Position numbers and translations under genes: made by a program. The notes under the pieces were generated by a model, which ran no database searches, had not been told where the DNA came from, and saw only the letters and a list, made by a program, of their open reading frames with translations. From Edaphobacter bradus (GTDB lineage: Bacteria; Acidobacteriota; Terriglobia; Terriglobales; Acidobacteriaceae), in assembly GCF_025685645.1 (NCBI RefSeq), contig NZ_JAGSYF010000001.1, forward strand, positions 124,001 to 188,000: a DNA stretch of 64,000 bases. Direction: 5' to 3'. Below, one piece after another: positions 32,417 through 40,997 of this stretch; positions within the stretch are counted from its first letter, which is position 1, and each line of letters starts with the position of its first letter.

Positions 32417-32883
32417 GCGCCGGAGTCTTGATTCGGCCGGCAGGTGCGGAGGACGTAGTGAGCATCGTCCTGCTGGAGCAGGATGTCGCGGAGGCTCCGC
32501 ACTGGTCCAAAGCAGAGTACGAGGCGATGGTGCATGGCGCTGGAGAGAGCAGTGGATTGAGGCGGTGTCTGCTGGTCGCAGAGGCAGCGAAAGGGGTGGT
32601 GGGGTTTGCCGTGGGGAAGGTTGTGGCGTCGGAATTGGGTGAGCTTGAGAGCGTTGTGGTGCGGCCGGATGCCAGGCGGGCGGGGCTGGGGAAAAAACTG
32701 TGCCGGGCGGTGATTGACTGGTGCCGCGGCCAGGGGGCCGCAGCGGTGGAGCTGGAGGTGCGCTCGGCAAGTGCAGGTGCAAGAGCGCTTTATGCGGATA
32801 TTGGATTCGTCGATGAGGGTGTTCGGAGAAGGTATTACCGTGATCCGGACGACGACGCCGTGCTTATGCGCATTCGCTTTTGA
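32413..32883 (+). CDS. rimI: Ribosomal-protein-alanine N-acetyltransferase RimI
   Basis: This 156-residue GNAT enzyme starts at GTG within the tsaB stop. The acetyl-CoA loop is VVVRPDARRAGLGKKLCRAV, and the C-terminal Tyr general acid region is ALYADIGFVDEGVRRRYYRDPDDDAVLM. RimI acetylates the N-terminal Ala of ribosomal protein S18 and sometimes other N-termini. Position after tsaB supports RimI over a generic GNAT. Confidence 0.88.
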   Translation: MSAGVLIRPAGAEDVVSIVLLEQDVAEAPHWSKAEYEAMVHGAGESSGLRRCLLVAEAAKGVVGFAVGKVVASELGELESVVVRPDARRAGLGKKLCRAVIDWCRGQGAAAVELEVRSASAGARALYADIGFVDEGVRRRYYRDPDDDAVLMRIRF

Positions 32884-32979
32884 AGCCTGTGGATTTTTGC
32901 AGCTTTGCAAGCTATGCGAGTGGTGTGCTACGGTGACTAACCGTTGGTGAGATGTCGTCTGATTTGGAGGTACTTCTTC

Positions 32980-33198
32980 ATGCAGACTGCCAAGCCGCTT
33001 GAGCTGCCGCAGACCTCTTCCTTACCCTCCCTCTATCAACTCACGCTGGAACACAGCCTGTATGAACGCAGGCTGGAGACTTTGCGCGCCAAGACCTATC
33101 TGACCGAATTTGAACAGATGGAAGAGGTGAGGTTGAAGAAGTTGAAACTGAGCATCAAGGACGAGATGGAGAGGCTCCGCCGGCAAGGTGCAGCGTAG
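32980..33198 (+). CDS. DUF465 (YdcH-like) small coiled-coil protein
   Basis: The 72-residue protein starts at ATG 32980 with TTGGAGG ten bases upstream; a frame start at 32944 lacks such a site. The C-terminal half is a charged helix, ERRLETLRAKTYLTEFEQMEEVRLKKLKLSIKDEMERL. Its ending LKKxKLxxKDEM matches the DUF465 family, small helical proteins of unknown function. It is a probable monocistronic gene between rimI and psd. Confidence 0.7.
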   Translation: MQTAKPLELPQTSSLPSLYQLTLEHSLYERRLETLRAKTYLTEFEQMEEVRLKKLKLSIKDEMERLRRQGAA

Positions 33199-33284
33199 CT
33201 CCGTGGACATCGTGTTGCGGTAAAGGATGCCTCCATCACAGTGCAGAGGGCGGTCGTGTCTATGGCCGTATAATCGAGTCACTT

Positions 33285-33944
33285 ATGGTTCGTGATGGAT
33301 ATTTCTATGCGTTAGGGCTGGGGGTCGTCTCCGTAGTTCTTTATGTGGTGACGCACTCGCATGTTCTGATGGCTGTTCCTCTGGTGCTGGCAGCTTTTTT
33401 TCTCTGGTTCTTTCGCGACCCATCGCGAAAGATTCCGGCAGGTTCAGGCAAGATTGTCTCTCCTGCGGACGGAATGGTGACAGAGGCCGAGTGGATCGAG
33501 ACAACGAGCGGCAGCAGGCTGCGGCTGAGCATCTTTCTCAGTGTGTTCGACGTGCATGTTAATCGTTCGCCGGTAAGCGGGACGGTCAAATTGGTCGAGT
33601 TTCGCAAGGGCCAGTTTATGAACGCAATCAAGCCGGAGTCGGTGCTGAGCAACGAGCAGACGCTGATTGTGATTGACGCTGGTGGATACGACGTGAGCCT
33701 GAAGCTGATCGCCGGCCTGCTGGCGCGGCGCATCGTCTGCAACCTCAGGGCGGGAGACCGGGTGGAGCGCGGGCAGAGAATCGGGTTGATCAAGTTTGGT
33801 TCGCGCGTGGATGTGCTGCTCCCGGCCGAAGCCAACCTGAAGGTAAAGGCAGGGACCCGTGTCCACGGCGGCTCGACGGTGCTTGCTGAGCTTCCTGAGT
33901 CGATGACGCAGGAACACCTCTCGACGACGGCAGTGGTGGCCTGA
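33285..33944 (+). CDS. psd: Phosphatidylserine decarboxylase proenzyme (short form)
   Basis: The 219-residue precursor self-cleaves at the Gly196-Ser197 bond in RVHGGSTVLAEL to give the pyruvoyl alpha-subunit. The usual LGST reads GGST here. Two N-terminal membrane segments (about 5-45) end in FRDPSRKIPAGSGKIVSPADG, the family signature. FDVHVNRSPVSGTV carries the catalytic His region. The enzyme makes phosphatidylethanolamine from phosphatidylserine at the inner membrane. It overlaps pssA by TGATG, so the two consecutive PE-synthesis steps are coupled in reverse order. Confidence 0.93.
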   Translation: MVRDGYFYALGLGVVSVVLYVVTHSHVLMAVPLVLAAFFLWFFRDPSRKIPAGSGKIVSPADGMVTEAEWIETTSGSRLRLSIFLSVFDVHVNRSPVSGTVKLVEFRKGQFMNAIKPESVLSNEQTLIVIDAGGYDVSLKLIAGLLARRIVCNLRAGDRVERGQRIGLIKFGSRVDVLLPAEANLKVKAGTRVHGGSTVLAELPESMTQEHLSTTAVVA

Positions 33945-34807
33945 TGGCGGACGAGGCGCCGGAGGTAGTGCAGGGGAGCGACGGAAGGGTGCGGCGCAGG
34001 CCTCGTCGTGGAATGTATGTTCTGCCGTCGCTGTTTACGGTGGGAAATATCGCCGCCGGGTACTACGCGATCACGCAGAGCATTCAGGGATCGGTGGCGG
34101 ACTTCGGTCACTATGACCGGGCCGCGCTGGCGATCGGCTTTGCTGTTGTCTTCGACGGGTTCGACGGGATGATTGCGAGGATGACGAACACGGCGAGCGA
34201 CTTCGGCAAAGAGCTGGATTCGCTTGCCGATGTGATTACATTCGGCGTCGCGCCGAGCCTGCTTGCCTATATCTGGGGCTTTCGGATGCTGCCGGTGCTG
34301 GACCATCCTTTGTTGCGCGAGAGAATTGTGCACCTCGGGGTCTTTGTCTGCTTCATCTTTCTGATCTGCGGCGCGAGCCGGTTGGCGAGGTTTAATATCA
34401 GCGTCGATCCTCAACCGCGCAATCCGGGCCGGCCGGGAAAGAAGTATTTTGTTGGAATGCCGATTCCGGCGGGTGCCGGAGTGATTGCCTCGGTAGTGCA
34501 CTTTGAGAACGGATCGACGATCTCGGACCCGCGGATGGCGGTGCTTTGGCTGGGGTTGATTCTCTTTGCGGGTTTCCTGATGGTCAGCACCTGGCGGTTC
34601 TGGAGCGGAAAGGAACTGAGTCTGGGGAGCAGACATCCATTTCAGTTGCTCGCGGTACTTGTCTTTTTTGGCGCTCTGATCGCTCTTTATTCCGAGTACA
34701 TGCTGATCATTATTGCGATGGGATATCTGGTCTCCGGCGTGGCGGCGCGGCTGGCGTACTCGTGGAGATGGGAGCGGCGCCACGCCGGGGCGGGCCAGAG
34801 GAACTGA
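33944..34807 (+). CDS. pssA: CDP-diacylglycerol-serine O-phosphatidyltransferase
   Basis: The 287-residue integral membrane protein carries the CDP-alcohol phosphatidyltransferase motif DGx2ARx8Gx3Dx3D as DGMIARMTNTASDFGKELD (about 75-93). About eight hydrophobic segments follow. It makes phosphatidylserine from CDP-DAG and serine, the substrate of the psd product encoded just upstream. The start overlaps the psd stop (TGATG). A charged N-terminal stretch of about 22 residues precedes the first membrane segment. Confidence 0.92.
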   Translation: MADEAPEVVQGSDGRVRRRPRRGMYVLPSLFTVGNIAAGYYAITQSIQGSVADFGHYDRAALAIGFAVVFDGFDGMIARMTNTASDFGKELDSLADVITFGVAPSLLAYIWGFRMLPVLDHPLLRERIVHLGVFVCFIFLICGASRLARFNISVDPQPRNPGRPGKKYFVGMPIPAGAGVIASVVHFENGSTISDPRMAVLWLGLILFAGFLMVSTWRFWSGKELSLGSRHPFQLLAVLVFFGALIALYSEYMLIIIAMGYLVSGVAARLAYSWRWERRHAGAGQRN

Positions 34808-34859
34808 AGAACAGGGTCACGCAGCGGAATTTTTCCGGGAACGAAAATTGCAGGCGGAG

Positions 34860-35915
34860 ATGACAGAGAGAATGTATCGGATCGGCATCGTCGGAGCCTC
34901 GTCGCTGGTGGGCAAGGAGTTGAGCGATGAGTTGAGTGAGTCTGTGCTGGCAGGTTCTGAGTTCGTGCTGCTCGATGATGAAGAGGTCGCAGGGCAAGTG
35001 ACTTCAGCGGGCGATGAGGCGGCGGTGATTCAGGCCATCGACGACTCGTCGTTTAGACGAATGGATTTTGTCTTCTTTGCCGGCAGCCCTGAGACGACAC
35101 GGAAGCACTGGCAGCAGGCACGGCGCGCGGGAGCCAGCATCATCGACCTGACCTATGCGCTGGAGCGAGAGAAGGATGTTCTGATACGTGCTCCGTGGAT
35201 CGCCGAGGTGGATGCAGGGCGGGGGCAGCAGGTGGGCCTCGAGCCCGACCTGAAGACTACGGCGGTGGTTACGGCGCATCCTGCCTCAGTGATGCTGGCA
35301 CTAGTCGCAACGAAGCTGAAGATGCGACTGATGCCAACGATCGTCGCCGCCACGGTGATGGAGCCGGCGTCGGAACATGGCCGCGTCGCCATGGATGAGC
35401 TGCATCAGCAGACGGTAAATCTGCTCTCGTTCCAGAGCCTGCCGCGTGAACAATTCGATGCGCAGGCAGCGTTTAACCTGTTGCCAGCGCTGGGTGAGGA
35501 GGCGAAGATCCAGTTTGGCGCGACTGAGGAGCGTGTTCGCGAGCAGTACTCAGTGCTGTTGGGAAGAGAGCTGCCGCGGTTGGCGTTGCAGATGGTGCAG
35601 GCCCCTGTCTTCCACGGCTATGTAATCTCGGCGTTTGTAGAGCTGGGTGGGCCGGCGAGCGTCGCAGAGGTAGAAGAGGCGCTCGCGGGTGAGCATGTCG
35701 ATGTGGTGGCGGGCGAGTCGGAGCCGCCGAGCAATCTGAGCGCGGCAGGACAGGAAGACATTATGGTTCGCGTCAGGAGCGACTCAGGTGGTGAAGGGCG
35801 GTCGACGCGCTTCTGGCTCTGGCTTGCGTCGGACAATCTGAAGCTCGCGGCGTTGAACGCAGTTGCGTGCGCAAGCGAACTGCGCAGGCTGCGGCCGCAG
35901 GGCAAGGTTCAGTAG
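34860..35915 (+). CDS. Aspartate-semialdehyde dehydrogenase-like protein lacking the catalytic Cys (Usg-like)
   Basis: ATG 34860 gives 351 residues; ATG 34872 (MYRIG) is also possible. The N-terminus YRIGIVGASSLVGKELSDEL is an ASADH-type dinucleotide fold. The active-site His segment is kept (APVFHGYVISAFVEL), but the catalytic Cys motif (normally around SNPNC) reads TAHPASVML with no Cys. ASADH activity is therefore not expected, and the protein resembles the Usg group of inactive homologues. It follows pssA by 52 bp on the same strand. A regulatory or structural role is a guess. Confidence 0.75.
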   Translation: MTERMYRIGIVGASSLVGKELSDELSESVLAGSEFVLLDDEEVAGQVTSAGDEAAVIQAIDDSSFRRMDFVFFAGSPETTRKHWQQARRAGASIIDLTYALEREKDVLIRAPWIAEVDAGRGQQVGLEPDLKTTAVVTAHPASVMLALVATKLKMRLMPTIVAATVMEPASEHGRVAMDELHQQTVNLLSFQSLPREQFDAQAAFNLLPALGEEAKIQFGATEERVREQYSVLLGRELPRLALQMVQAPVFHGYVISAFVELGGPASVAEVEEALAGEHVDVVAGESEPPSNLSAAGQEDIMVRVRSDSGGEGRSTRFWLWLASDNLKLAALNAVACASELRRLRPQGKVQ

Positions 35916-35994
35916 TAACGCAATTTTTATTGATATGCGGTGCTGGTTCGCCGTTGGTTGAAGTGAACAGTACATCTCTTACAGGAGAGCGTGA

Positions 35995-36921
35995 GTGACA
36001 GAGAGCGACGCGAGGAGTCCCGAGATGCGCATCGGGATCGATCTTGGAGGAACGAAGATCGAGGCATTGGCCATCGATCACACTGGAACAGAGCTGGTAC
36101 GACACCGTATCGACACGCCACGCAACGATTACAAGGCAACGGTGGACGCAATGGCTGGGCTGGTGCGCCGGCTGGAGGCAGAGACCGGCAGGGTCGGCAC
36201 GGTGGGCGCTGGAATTCCAGGAACAATCTCGCACATCACAGGGCTGGTTAAGAATGCGAACTCGACCTGGTTGAACGGGCGGCCGCTCGATAAGGACCTT
36301 TCGGCTGCGCTGGGTCGCGAGGTCCGCGTCGCCAATGATGCAAACTGCCTAGCGGTCTCTGAGGCGACCGATGGCGCAGCTGCAGGCAAGCATGTTGTGT
36401 TTGGAGTGATTCTGGGGACAGGATGCGGTGGCGGCGTCGCGATCCACGGGCGCGTTCACGATGGACGCAATGGTGTGGGCGGCGAGTGGGGGCATAATCC
36501 ATTGCCGTGGCAGCGGCCGGAGGAGTATCCGGGGCCTGTGTGTTACTGCGGCAAGCGCGGATGCATGGAGATGTGGGTCTCGGGCACAGGCGTGGCCTTC
36601 GACTACAAGCAAGTGACCGGAAGAGCGAAGACGGCGAAGGAAATCCTGGTGGATTTTGAGGCTGGAGATACCGACGCCACCGCGACGGTCTCGCGCTTTG
36701 AGGATAGGCTTGCACGCGGGCTGGCCCACCTGATCAACGTGCTTGACCCTGACGTGTTTGTATTGGGAGGCGGGCTCTCGAAGGTGAAGCACATCTATGA
36801 AGCGGTACCGGAGAAGCTGGCGGCCTATGTCTTCGGAGGTGAGGCGGACACGCCGATCCTTCAAGCCAAGTATGGCGACTCAAGCGGAGTGCGTGGCGCG
36901 GCGTGGCTCTGGCCCGCTTAG
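35995..36921 (+). CDS. ROK family sugar kinase (fructokinase/glucokinase/NagK type)
   Basis: The 308-residue protein starts at GTG 35995 with AGGAG eight bases upstream. ATP-binding motif: [18 protein letters not shown]. The zinc motif is [16 protein letters not shown], typical of ROK kinases, with HNPL upstream in [14 protein letters not shown]. There is no helix-turn-helix, so this is an enzyme and not a NagC-type repressor. The GEWGHNPLP and [10 protein letters not shown] sequences are those of bacterial fructokinase/N-acetylglucosamine kinase (Mak/NagK) members. The substrate is not settled. Confidence 0.88.
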   Translation: MTESDARSPEMRIGIDLGGTKIEALAIDHTGTELVRHRIDTPRNDYKATVDAMAGLVRRLEAETGRVGTVGAGIPGTISHITGLVKNANSTWLNGRPLDKDLSAALGREVRVANDANCLAVSEATDGAAAGKHVVFGVILGTGCGGGVAIHGRVHDGRNGVGGEWGHNPLPWQRPEEYPGPVCYCGKRGCMEMWVSGTGVAFDYKQVTGRAKTAKEILVDFEAGDTDATATVSRFEDRLARGLAHLINVLDPDVFVLGGGLSKVKHIYEAVPEKLAAYVFGGEADTPILQAKYGDSSGVRGAAWLWPA

Positions 36922-37051
36922 AAATCGAGCGCAATATGAATCGGTGAGTGTGCGATACTGATTCAGGTTCAGGCTGAGAGCTTGGCTGTAACTTGCAGCG
37001 TCGCTTGCGGCGGAGTGGTCCGAAAGACCGTCTTCTGTGCAAGTTTCTCTC

Positions 37052-37138
37052 GCCGGGATGGCGGAACTGGCAGACGCAGCGGACTCAAAATCCGCCGGGC
37101 TTCGGCCCGTGGGGGTTCGACCCCCCCTCCCGGCACCA
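37052..37138 (+). tRNA. tRNA-Leu (CAA anticodon)
   Basis: The tRNA has 87 nt with a templated CCA. The acceptor stem is GCCGGGA (37052-37058) with TCCCGGC (37128-37134), discriminator A, then CCA. The anticodon stem GCGGA/TCCGC encloses CTCAAAA, anticodon CAA, reading UUG. A long variable arm (CGGGCTTCGGCCCG) marks it as a class II tRNA, and the T-arm GGGGGTTCGACCCCC is intact. Confidence 0.96.
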
Positions 37139-37200
37139 AACTGAGACTTAGTGGCTCAGCCGTTCGCCAAGAGAACGGCTGCGTAGTGAAGCCGCAAGGG

Positions 37201-38790
37201 TCAGTTCAGAGACTCCTGCTGGATGGCGCGCAGCTCTGGGAGCAGCCTGCCAAGAGCGGTTGCGGGTGCGTCAGGGGTTCCGAGCGCAAAGTAGGCGTCG
37301 CTGAAGAGCGAATAGAGTCGGTCGTAGCGGCGGGCCTGTTCGGGTTGCGGCTCAAAGGTCTTTAAGGGCGGGCAGAGCGCGTCCTGTGCTTGCTCGATGC
37401 TGCAGAAGTCTCCAGCTGCGAGGAAGGCGAAGATTACGGAGCCGAGGCTGGTAATGTCGCCATCGGGAACGAGGACGGGCTTATTCAGCGCGTTCGCGTA
37501 GACCTGATTGAGGGTGGCGCTGCGCTTGGGGATCCCTCCGCCGTTGATGACGCGGCTGATGGGAGCGCCGTGTTCTTGCATGCGTTCGAGGATGATGCGC
37601 GTATGAAGCGCGGTGCCTTCGATGGCAGCGAAGAACTCGTCGGCTGCAGTGTGGAGCAGGTTCCATCCGAAGGTCACTCCGCCCAGCGCTGGGTTGACGA
37701 GGACGGTGCGGTCGCCATTGTCCCAGGTGAGGCGCAGCAGTCCGGTCTGACCCGCCTTGTAGTGTGCCGTGGCCTCTGACATCTCGCGCACTGTCGATCC
37801 GGCGCGCGTGGCGATGGCGCCGAAGATGTCGCCTACGGCTGAGAGTCCGGCTTCAATTCCGACCCGTCCTGGATCGACGGAGCCGGGGACAACGCCACAG
37901 ACGCCGGGGACAAGCTGCTCCTGCACGCTTATGCCGATGATGCAGGTTGAGGTGCCGATGACGTTGACCACATCTCCGAGGCGGATGTTCGCGCCAACGG
38001 CGTCCCAATGGGCGTCAAAGGCGCCTGTGGGGATCGGGATGCCTGCGCGCAGGCCGAGCCTGGCAGCCCACTCTTCGCAGAGATGGCCAGCTAATTTGTC
38101 TGAGGTCTGATAGCGGCCAGCGATCTTTTCGCGAACGCCAGCGAGCAGGGGATCGATGCCGACAAGAAAGTCCTCGGGCGGCAGTCCGCCCCAGCGCTCG
38201 TTCCACATCCATTTGTGGCCCATCGCGCAGATGCTCCGCGGGAGGGCATTCGGGTCTGTGATTCCGCAAAGTGCCGCAGCGACCATGTCGCAGTGTTCAA
38301 GCGCGGTAACGAACTGGCCGCGGCTCTGCGGATTGTTGCGGAGCCAATGGAGGAGCTTCGACCACCCCCACTCGGAGGAGTAGACGCCGCCGCACCAGTC
38401 GATGCCTTCAAATCCCTGACCGTTGCGATAGGCACGAGCGGCTCGGGTGATCTCGGCTGCTTCTCCTTGAGCGCGATGGTCGCACCAGAGGTAGTAGTCG
38501 CCAAGGGGAACGAGGCCTTCGCCGACGATGATGACGCTCGATCCGGTGGTATCGAGCGCGATGGAGGCAACGTCTTTGCCGTCAACGCCGCTAACTTGCA
38601 GGGCTTCGCGCATGGCGCGGACGAGGGCAGCCATCTGGTCTTCGTGGCTTTGGGTTGCGAGGTTGGGATCGCTGGCCGAGCGATGCAGAGGATAGTCGGC
38701 GGTTGCTGAACCTAACTTGCCACGTCCCTTGTCAAAGATAGAGATACGAACGCTGAGTGTTCCAAAGTCAACCCCGGCAACAATGCTCAC
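37201..38790 (-). CDS. araB: Ribulokinase
   Basis: This 529-residue FGGY kinase begins VAGVDFGTLSVRISIFDKG, the AraB-type start (GTLSVR). DTTGSSVIIV and YLWCDHRAQGEAAEI follow, and MGHKWMWNERWGGLPPEDFL is highly characteristic of ribulokinase. The C-terminal FGGY region includes RVINGGGIPKRSATLNQVYANALNKPV. It phosphorylates L-ribulose (and other ribuloses) in arabinose catabolism. araA and araD are not adjacent. It ends 62 bp from the tRNA-Leu gene. Confidence 0.92.
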   Translation of the reverse strand: MSIVAGVDFGTLSVRISIFDKGRGKLGSATADYPLHRSASDPNLATQSHEDQMAALVRAMREALQVSGVDGKDVASIALDTTGSSVIIVGEGLVPLGDYYLWCDHRAQGEAAEITRAARAYRNGQGFEGIDWCGGVYSSEWGWSKLLHWLRNNPQSRGQFVTALEHCDMVAAALCGITDPNALPRSICAMGHKWMWNERWGGLPPEDFLVGIDPLLAGVREKIAGRYQTSDKLAGHLCEEWAARLGLRAGIPIPTGAFDAHWDAVGANIRLGDVVNVIGTSTCIIGISVQEQLVPGVCGVVPGSVDPGRVGIEAGLSAVGDIFGAIATRAGSTVREMSEATAHYKAGQTGLLRLTWDNGDRTVLVNPALGGVTFGWNLLHTAADEFFAAIEGTALHTRIILERMQEHGAPISRVINGGGIPKRSATLNQVYANALNKPVLVPDGDITSLGSVIFAFLAAGDFCSIEQAQDALCPPLKTFEPQPEQARRYDRLYSLFSDAYFALGTPDAPATALGRLLPELRAIQQESLN

Positions 38791-38887
38791 TAAAAGACTC
38801 CTTGCGATTTTCTGATTCGATTTCCAGATCGCATTCTATTCGAGCGAATAGGAGTAGTGAACTTCGAAAGAATTTTGGAGTCGCAGA

Positions 38888-39094
38888 TTACCAGTCGCGT
38901 CCGCCCTGGGGAAGTCGTCCGCAGTCTCCTTCAGTGAGATAGCAGCGCAGCAGACCGCAGCTTACGGCCAGTCCTGCTCCGAGGATCATGAAGAGGATGC
39001 CTGAGGTGATTCGACCCCTGACGTAGGGAATGAGAAAGATGGCAACACCGGCGTACATCAGAATCGTCAGTACAACCCGAAGTGCACTCCTCAT
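38888..39094 (-). CDS. Small two-helix membrane protein, unknown
   Basis: The ATG at the complement of 39092-39094 gives 68 residues with two hydrophobic segments (about 5-22 VVLTILMYAGVAIFLIP and 30-48 GILFMILGAGLAVSCGLL) and a charged tail ending GRLPQGGRDW. No family is recognised. It lies 98 bp upstream of araB on the same strand, so it may share the transcript. Confidence 0.5.
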   Translation of the reverse strand: MRSALRVVLTILMYAGVAIFLIPYVRGRITSGILFMILGAGLAVSCGLLRCYLTEGDCGRLPQGGRDW

Positions 39095-39461
39095 CTCGCA
39101 CCGTCCTTGCGCTGGGAGGAATAAGGATTCAGTCCTCCCGGGAGCCTTTGTCTGATCGCAGCACGCCGTCAATTGTCCTGACGCCGGGCGTGAGAAACAG
39201 TTAGCTGGACGCTATTTTAGGACGCGAGTGTGGTGTAGAGCACTATATTCGTATCCAGCAAACGGGCTTTTCTCCTATGTGCCGGTTGGCGGTACAGCCC
39301 GATATTCCATCTGAATCCCAATTCAATGACATTGTTTCTCGAAGGTGACTATCGTGATGGCCCCTATGCGACGGCAGTGCAAGGGTTGGTGCGCGTATTG
39401 GGAGCAGCAGGAAGGGTTACCCATGACCTGCTGGAGTTCATCCAGCAGGCACAGCCTTGAG
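39095..39461. other. 367-bp intergenic stretch with one short frame
   Basis: The only coding-like content is the 44-codon frame at 39326-39460. The remainder (39095-39325) shows no promoter, hairpin or repeat that stands out. Confidence 0.4.
39326..39460 (+). CDS. Possible 44-residue small ORF
   Basis: The frame ATG...TGA reads MTLFLEGDYRDGPYATAVQG then LVRVLGAAGRVTHDLLEFIQ and QAQP. The composition is protein-like, with an amphipathic C-terminal helix. There is no clear ribosome-binding site and no known family. It ends one base before the convergent esterase stop. It could be a real small protein or the tail of a decayed gene. Confidence 0.3.
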   Translation: MTLFLEGDYRDGPYATAVQGLVRVLGAAGRVTHDLLEFIQQAQP

Positions 39462-40187
39462 TCACTTCTTGAGCAGTGGCGTAACCAGCGTCAGCACGTT
39501 CCTGGCGACGATCTGGTTGCCGGCGGCAGTGGCGTGGGTCTGGTCCCGCTGCATCATGCCGTCGACGCCGAAGACTCCCTGGAGGAGGAAGGGAAGCATC
39601 GGAGTCTGATACTTCGTCGCCAGCATCGTGTAGGTCTCGTTGAACTGGTGGATGTAGTCCTGTCCGTAGTCGGGAGGCAGTGTGATGCCGGCGAGCACAA
39701 TTCTCGCGCCGCTGGCTTTGAGCGTGCCGACGATCTTGTCGAGGTTGGCGCGCGAGTCCTCGATGCGCAGGCCACGCAGGCCGTCATTGCCGCCGAATTC
39801 GACGACGATGACGGCAGGCTTCATGGCGAGGATAGAGCCGACGCGCTCGAGGCCGTCCTTGGTGGTGTTGCCGCTGATGCCTGCGTTGACGACCCGGTAG
39901 CGATAGCCGAGCTTGTCGAGGTCGGCTTGGAGGTAGTCGGGATAGCTCTGTCCAGCTTCAGTTCCGTAGCCTGCGGTGAGGCTGTCGCCGAAGCAGACGA
40001 TCACGGGGCGCGGGTCTTTCGCGCTGTCTGCTTCGTCTATCGGCTGAGGAGAGGGCGCTGCCGGAGCTGCCGTGGCCGTGGTCGGGCTGGAGTCGATTGA
40101 TGAGGACTGCTGCGTAGCGCGGTCGGCTCGGCATCCCGTCAGAGTCAAAACACCCGCTACTATAAGGACAGCTCCAAAGCGCCACAT
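39462..40187 (-). CDS. tesA: SGNH-hydrolase lipoprotein, TesA/arylesterase-like
   Basis: The start at the complement of 40185-40187 gives 241 residues. The lipoprotein signal is MWRFGAVLIVAGVLTLTGC, then a Ser/Thr/Pro-rich linker. SGNH blocks: VIVCFGDSLTAGYG (nucleophile Ser), VVNAGISGNTT, VVEFGGNDGLRG and DQTHATAAGNQIVA (Asp-His). TesA-type enzymes hydrolyse thioesters and lysophospholipids in the periplasm. It is transcribed divergently from the YbbA/YbbP-type ABC genes, the same arrangement as tesA/ybbAP in E. coli, which supports the TesA assignment. Confidence 0.85.
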   Translation of the reverse strand: MWRFGAVLIVAGVLTLTGCRADRATQQSSSIDSSPTTATAAPAAPSPQPIDEADSAKDPRPVIVCFGDSLTAGYGTEAGQSYPDYLQADLDKLGYRYRVVNAGISGNTTKDGLERVGSILAMKPAVIVVEFGGNDGLRGLRIEDSRANLDKIVGTLKASGARIVLAGITLPPDYGQDYIHQFNETYTMLATKYQTPMLPFLLQGVFGVDGMMQRDQTHATAAGNQIVARNVLTLVTPLLKK

Positions 40188-40230
40188 AAATACGAATCTA
40201 CCAAAGCAGGATGCACATCGAAGAGGCGTG

Positions 40231-40986
40231 ATGGTGAATGGGACGGCAGAGACGGCTGTGGCGATGATTGCGGTCGAGGGTCTGCGCAAGTCGATCAGGA
40301 ACGGCGCGCGCACCGTGGATATCCTCAAGGGATTGGACTTCAGCGTTCCGCGCGGGCAGTTTGTTGCCATCATGGGATCGTCGGGCAGCGGGAAGTCGAC
40401 GCTGCTGGGCTTGCTCGCGGGGCTGGATACGCCGAGCGCGGGCGAGGTGAGGTTGAACGGCACTTCGATCTCCTATCTGCCGGAGGACCGGCTGGCGCAG
40501 GTGCGCGGGAAGACGGTTGGGTTTGTGTTTCAGTCGTATCAGCTGATTCCGACGCTGACGGCGCTGGAGAATGTTCTGCTGCCCTACGAACTGAACGATG
40601 ACAGCTCGGACAGTAGAGAGGGACTCACGCGGGCTCGCGAGCTGCTGACGAACGTCGGCCTTGCGGACCGGTTCGATCACTATCCGGTGCAGCTCTCGGG
40701 CGGTGAGCAGCAGCGTGTGGCGCTGGCTCGGGCGTTCATGTTTCGACCGCCGATTGTGCTGGCGGACGAGCCAACCGGCAACCTGGACACGACGAATGGA
40801 GCGCATGTGCTCGAGTTGTTGCTGAACCTGAACCGCAAGGAAGGCACGACGCTGGTGCTGGTGACGCACGACCCGGCACTGGCGGGTTATGCAGACCGGC
40901 GCATTATGCTGCGTGATGGATTGATCGTCGCCGATGAGATTGGCGCGAAGGAAGACGCGGCTGAGCTCTCTGTTAGCCGGGACTGA
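40231..40986 (+). CDS. ABC transporter ATPase, YbbA/LolD type
   Basis: ATG 40231 with GAAGAGG upstream gives 251 residues. Walker A is GSSGSGKSTLLGLLAGLDTP, the Q-loop VFQSYQLIPTLTALENVLLP, the signature LSGGEQQRVALARAF, Walker B IVLADEPTGNLD and the H-loop VTHDPALAG. The set matches the MacB/LolD/YbbA subfamily, which works with FtsX-type permeases in mechanotransmission rather than substrate import. The permease gene follows after 11 bp. Confidence 0.9.
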   Translation: MVNGTAETAVAMIAVEGLRKSIRNGARTVDILKGLDFSVPRGQFVAIMGSSGSGKSTLLGLLAGLDTPSAGEVRLNGTSISYLPEDRLAQVRGKTVGFVFQSYQLIPTLTALENVLLPYELNDDSSDSREGLTRARELLTNVGLADRFDHYPVQLSGGEQQRVALARAFMFRPPIVLADEPTGNLDTTNGAHVLELLLNLNRKEGTTLVLVTHDPALAGYADRRIMLRDGLIVADEIGAKEDAAELSVSRD

Positions 40987-40997
40987 GGCTCGAAACG

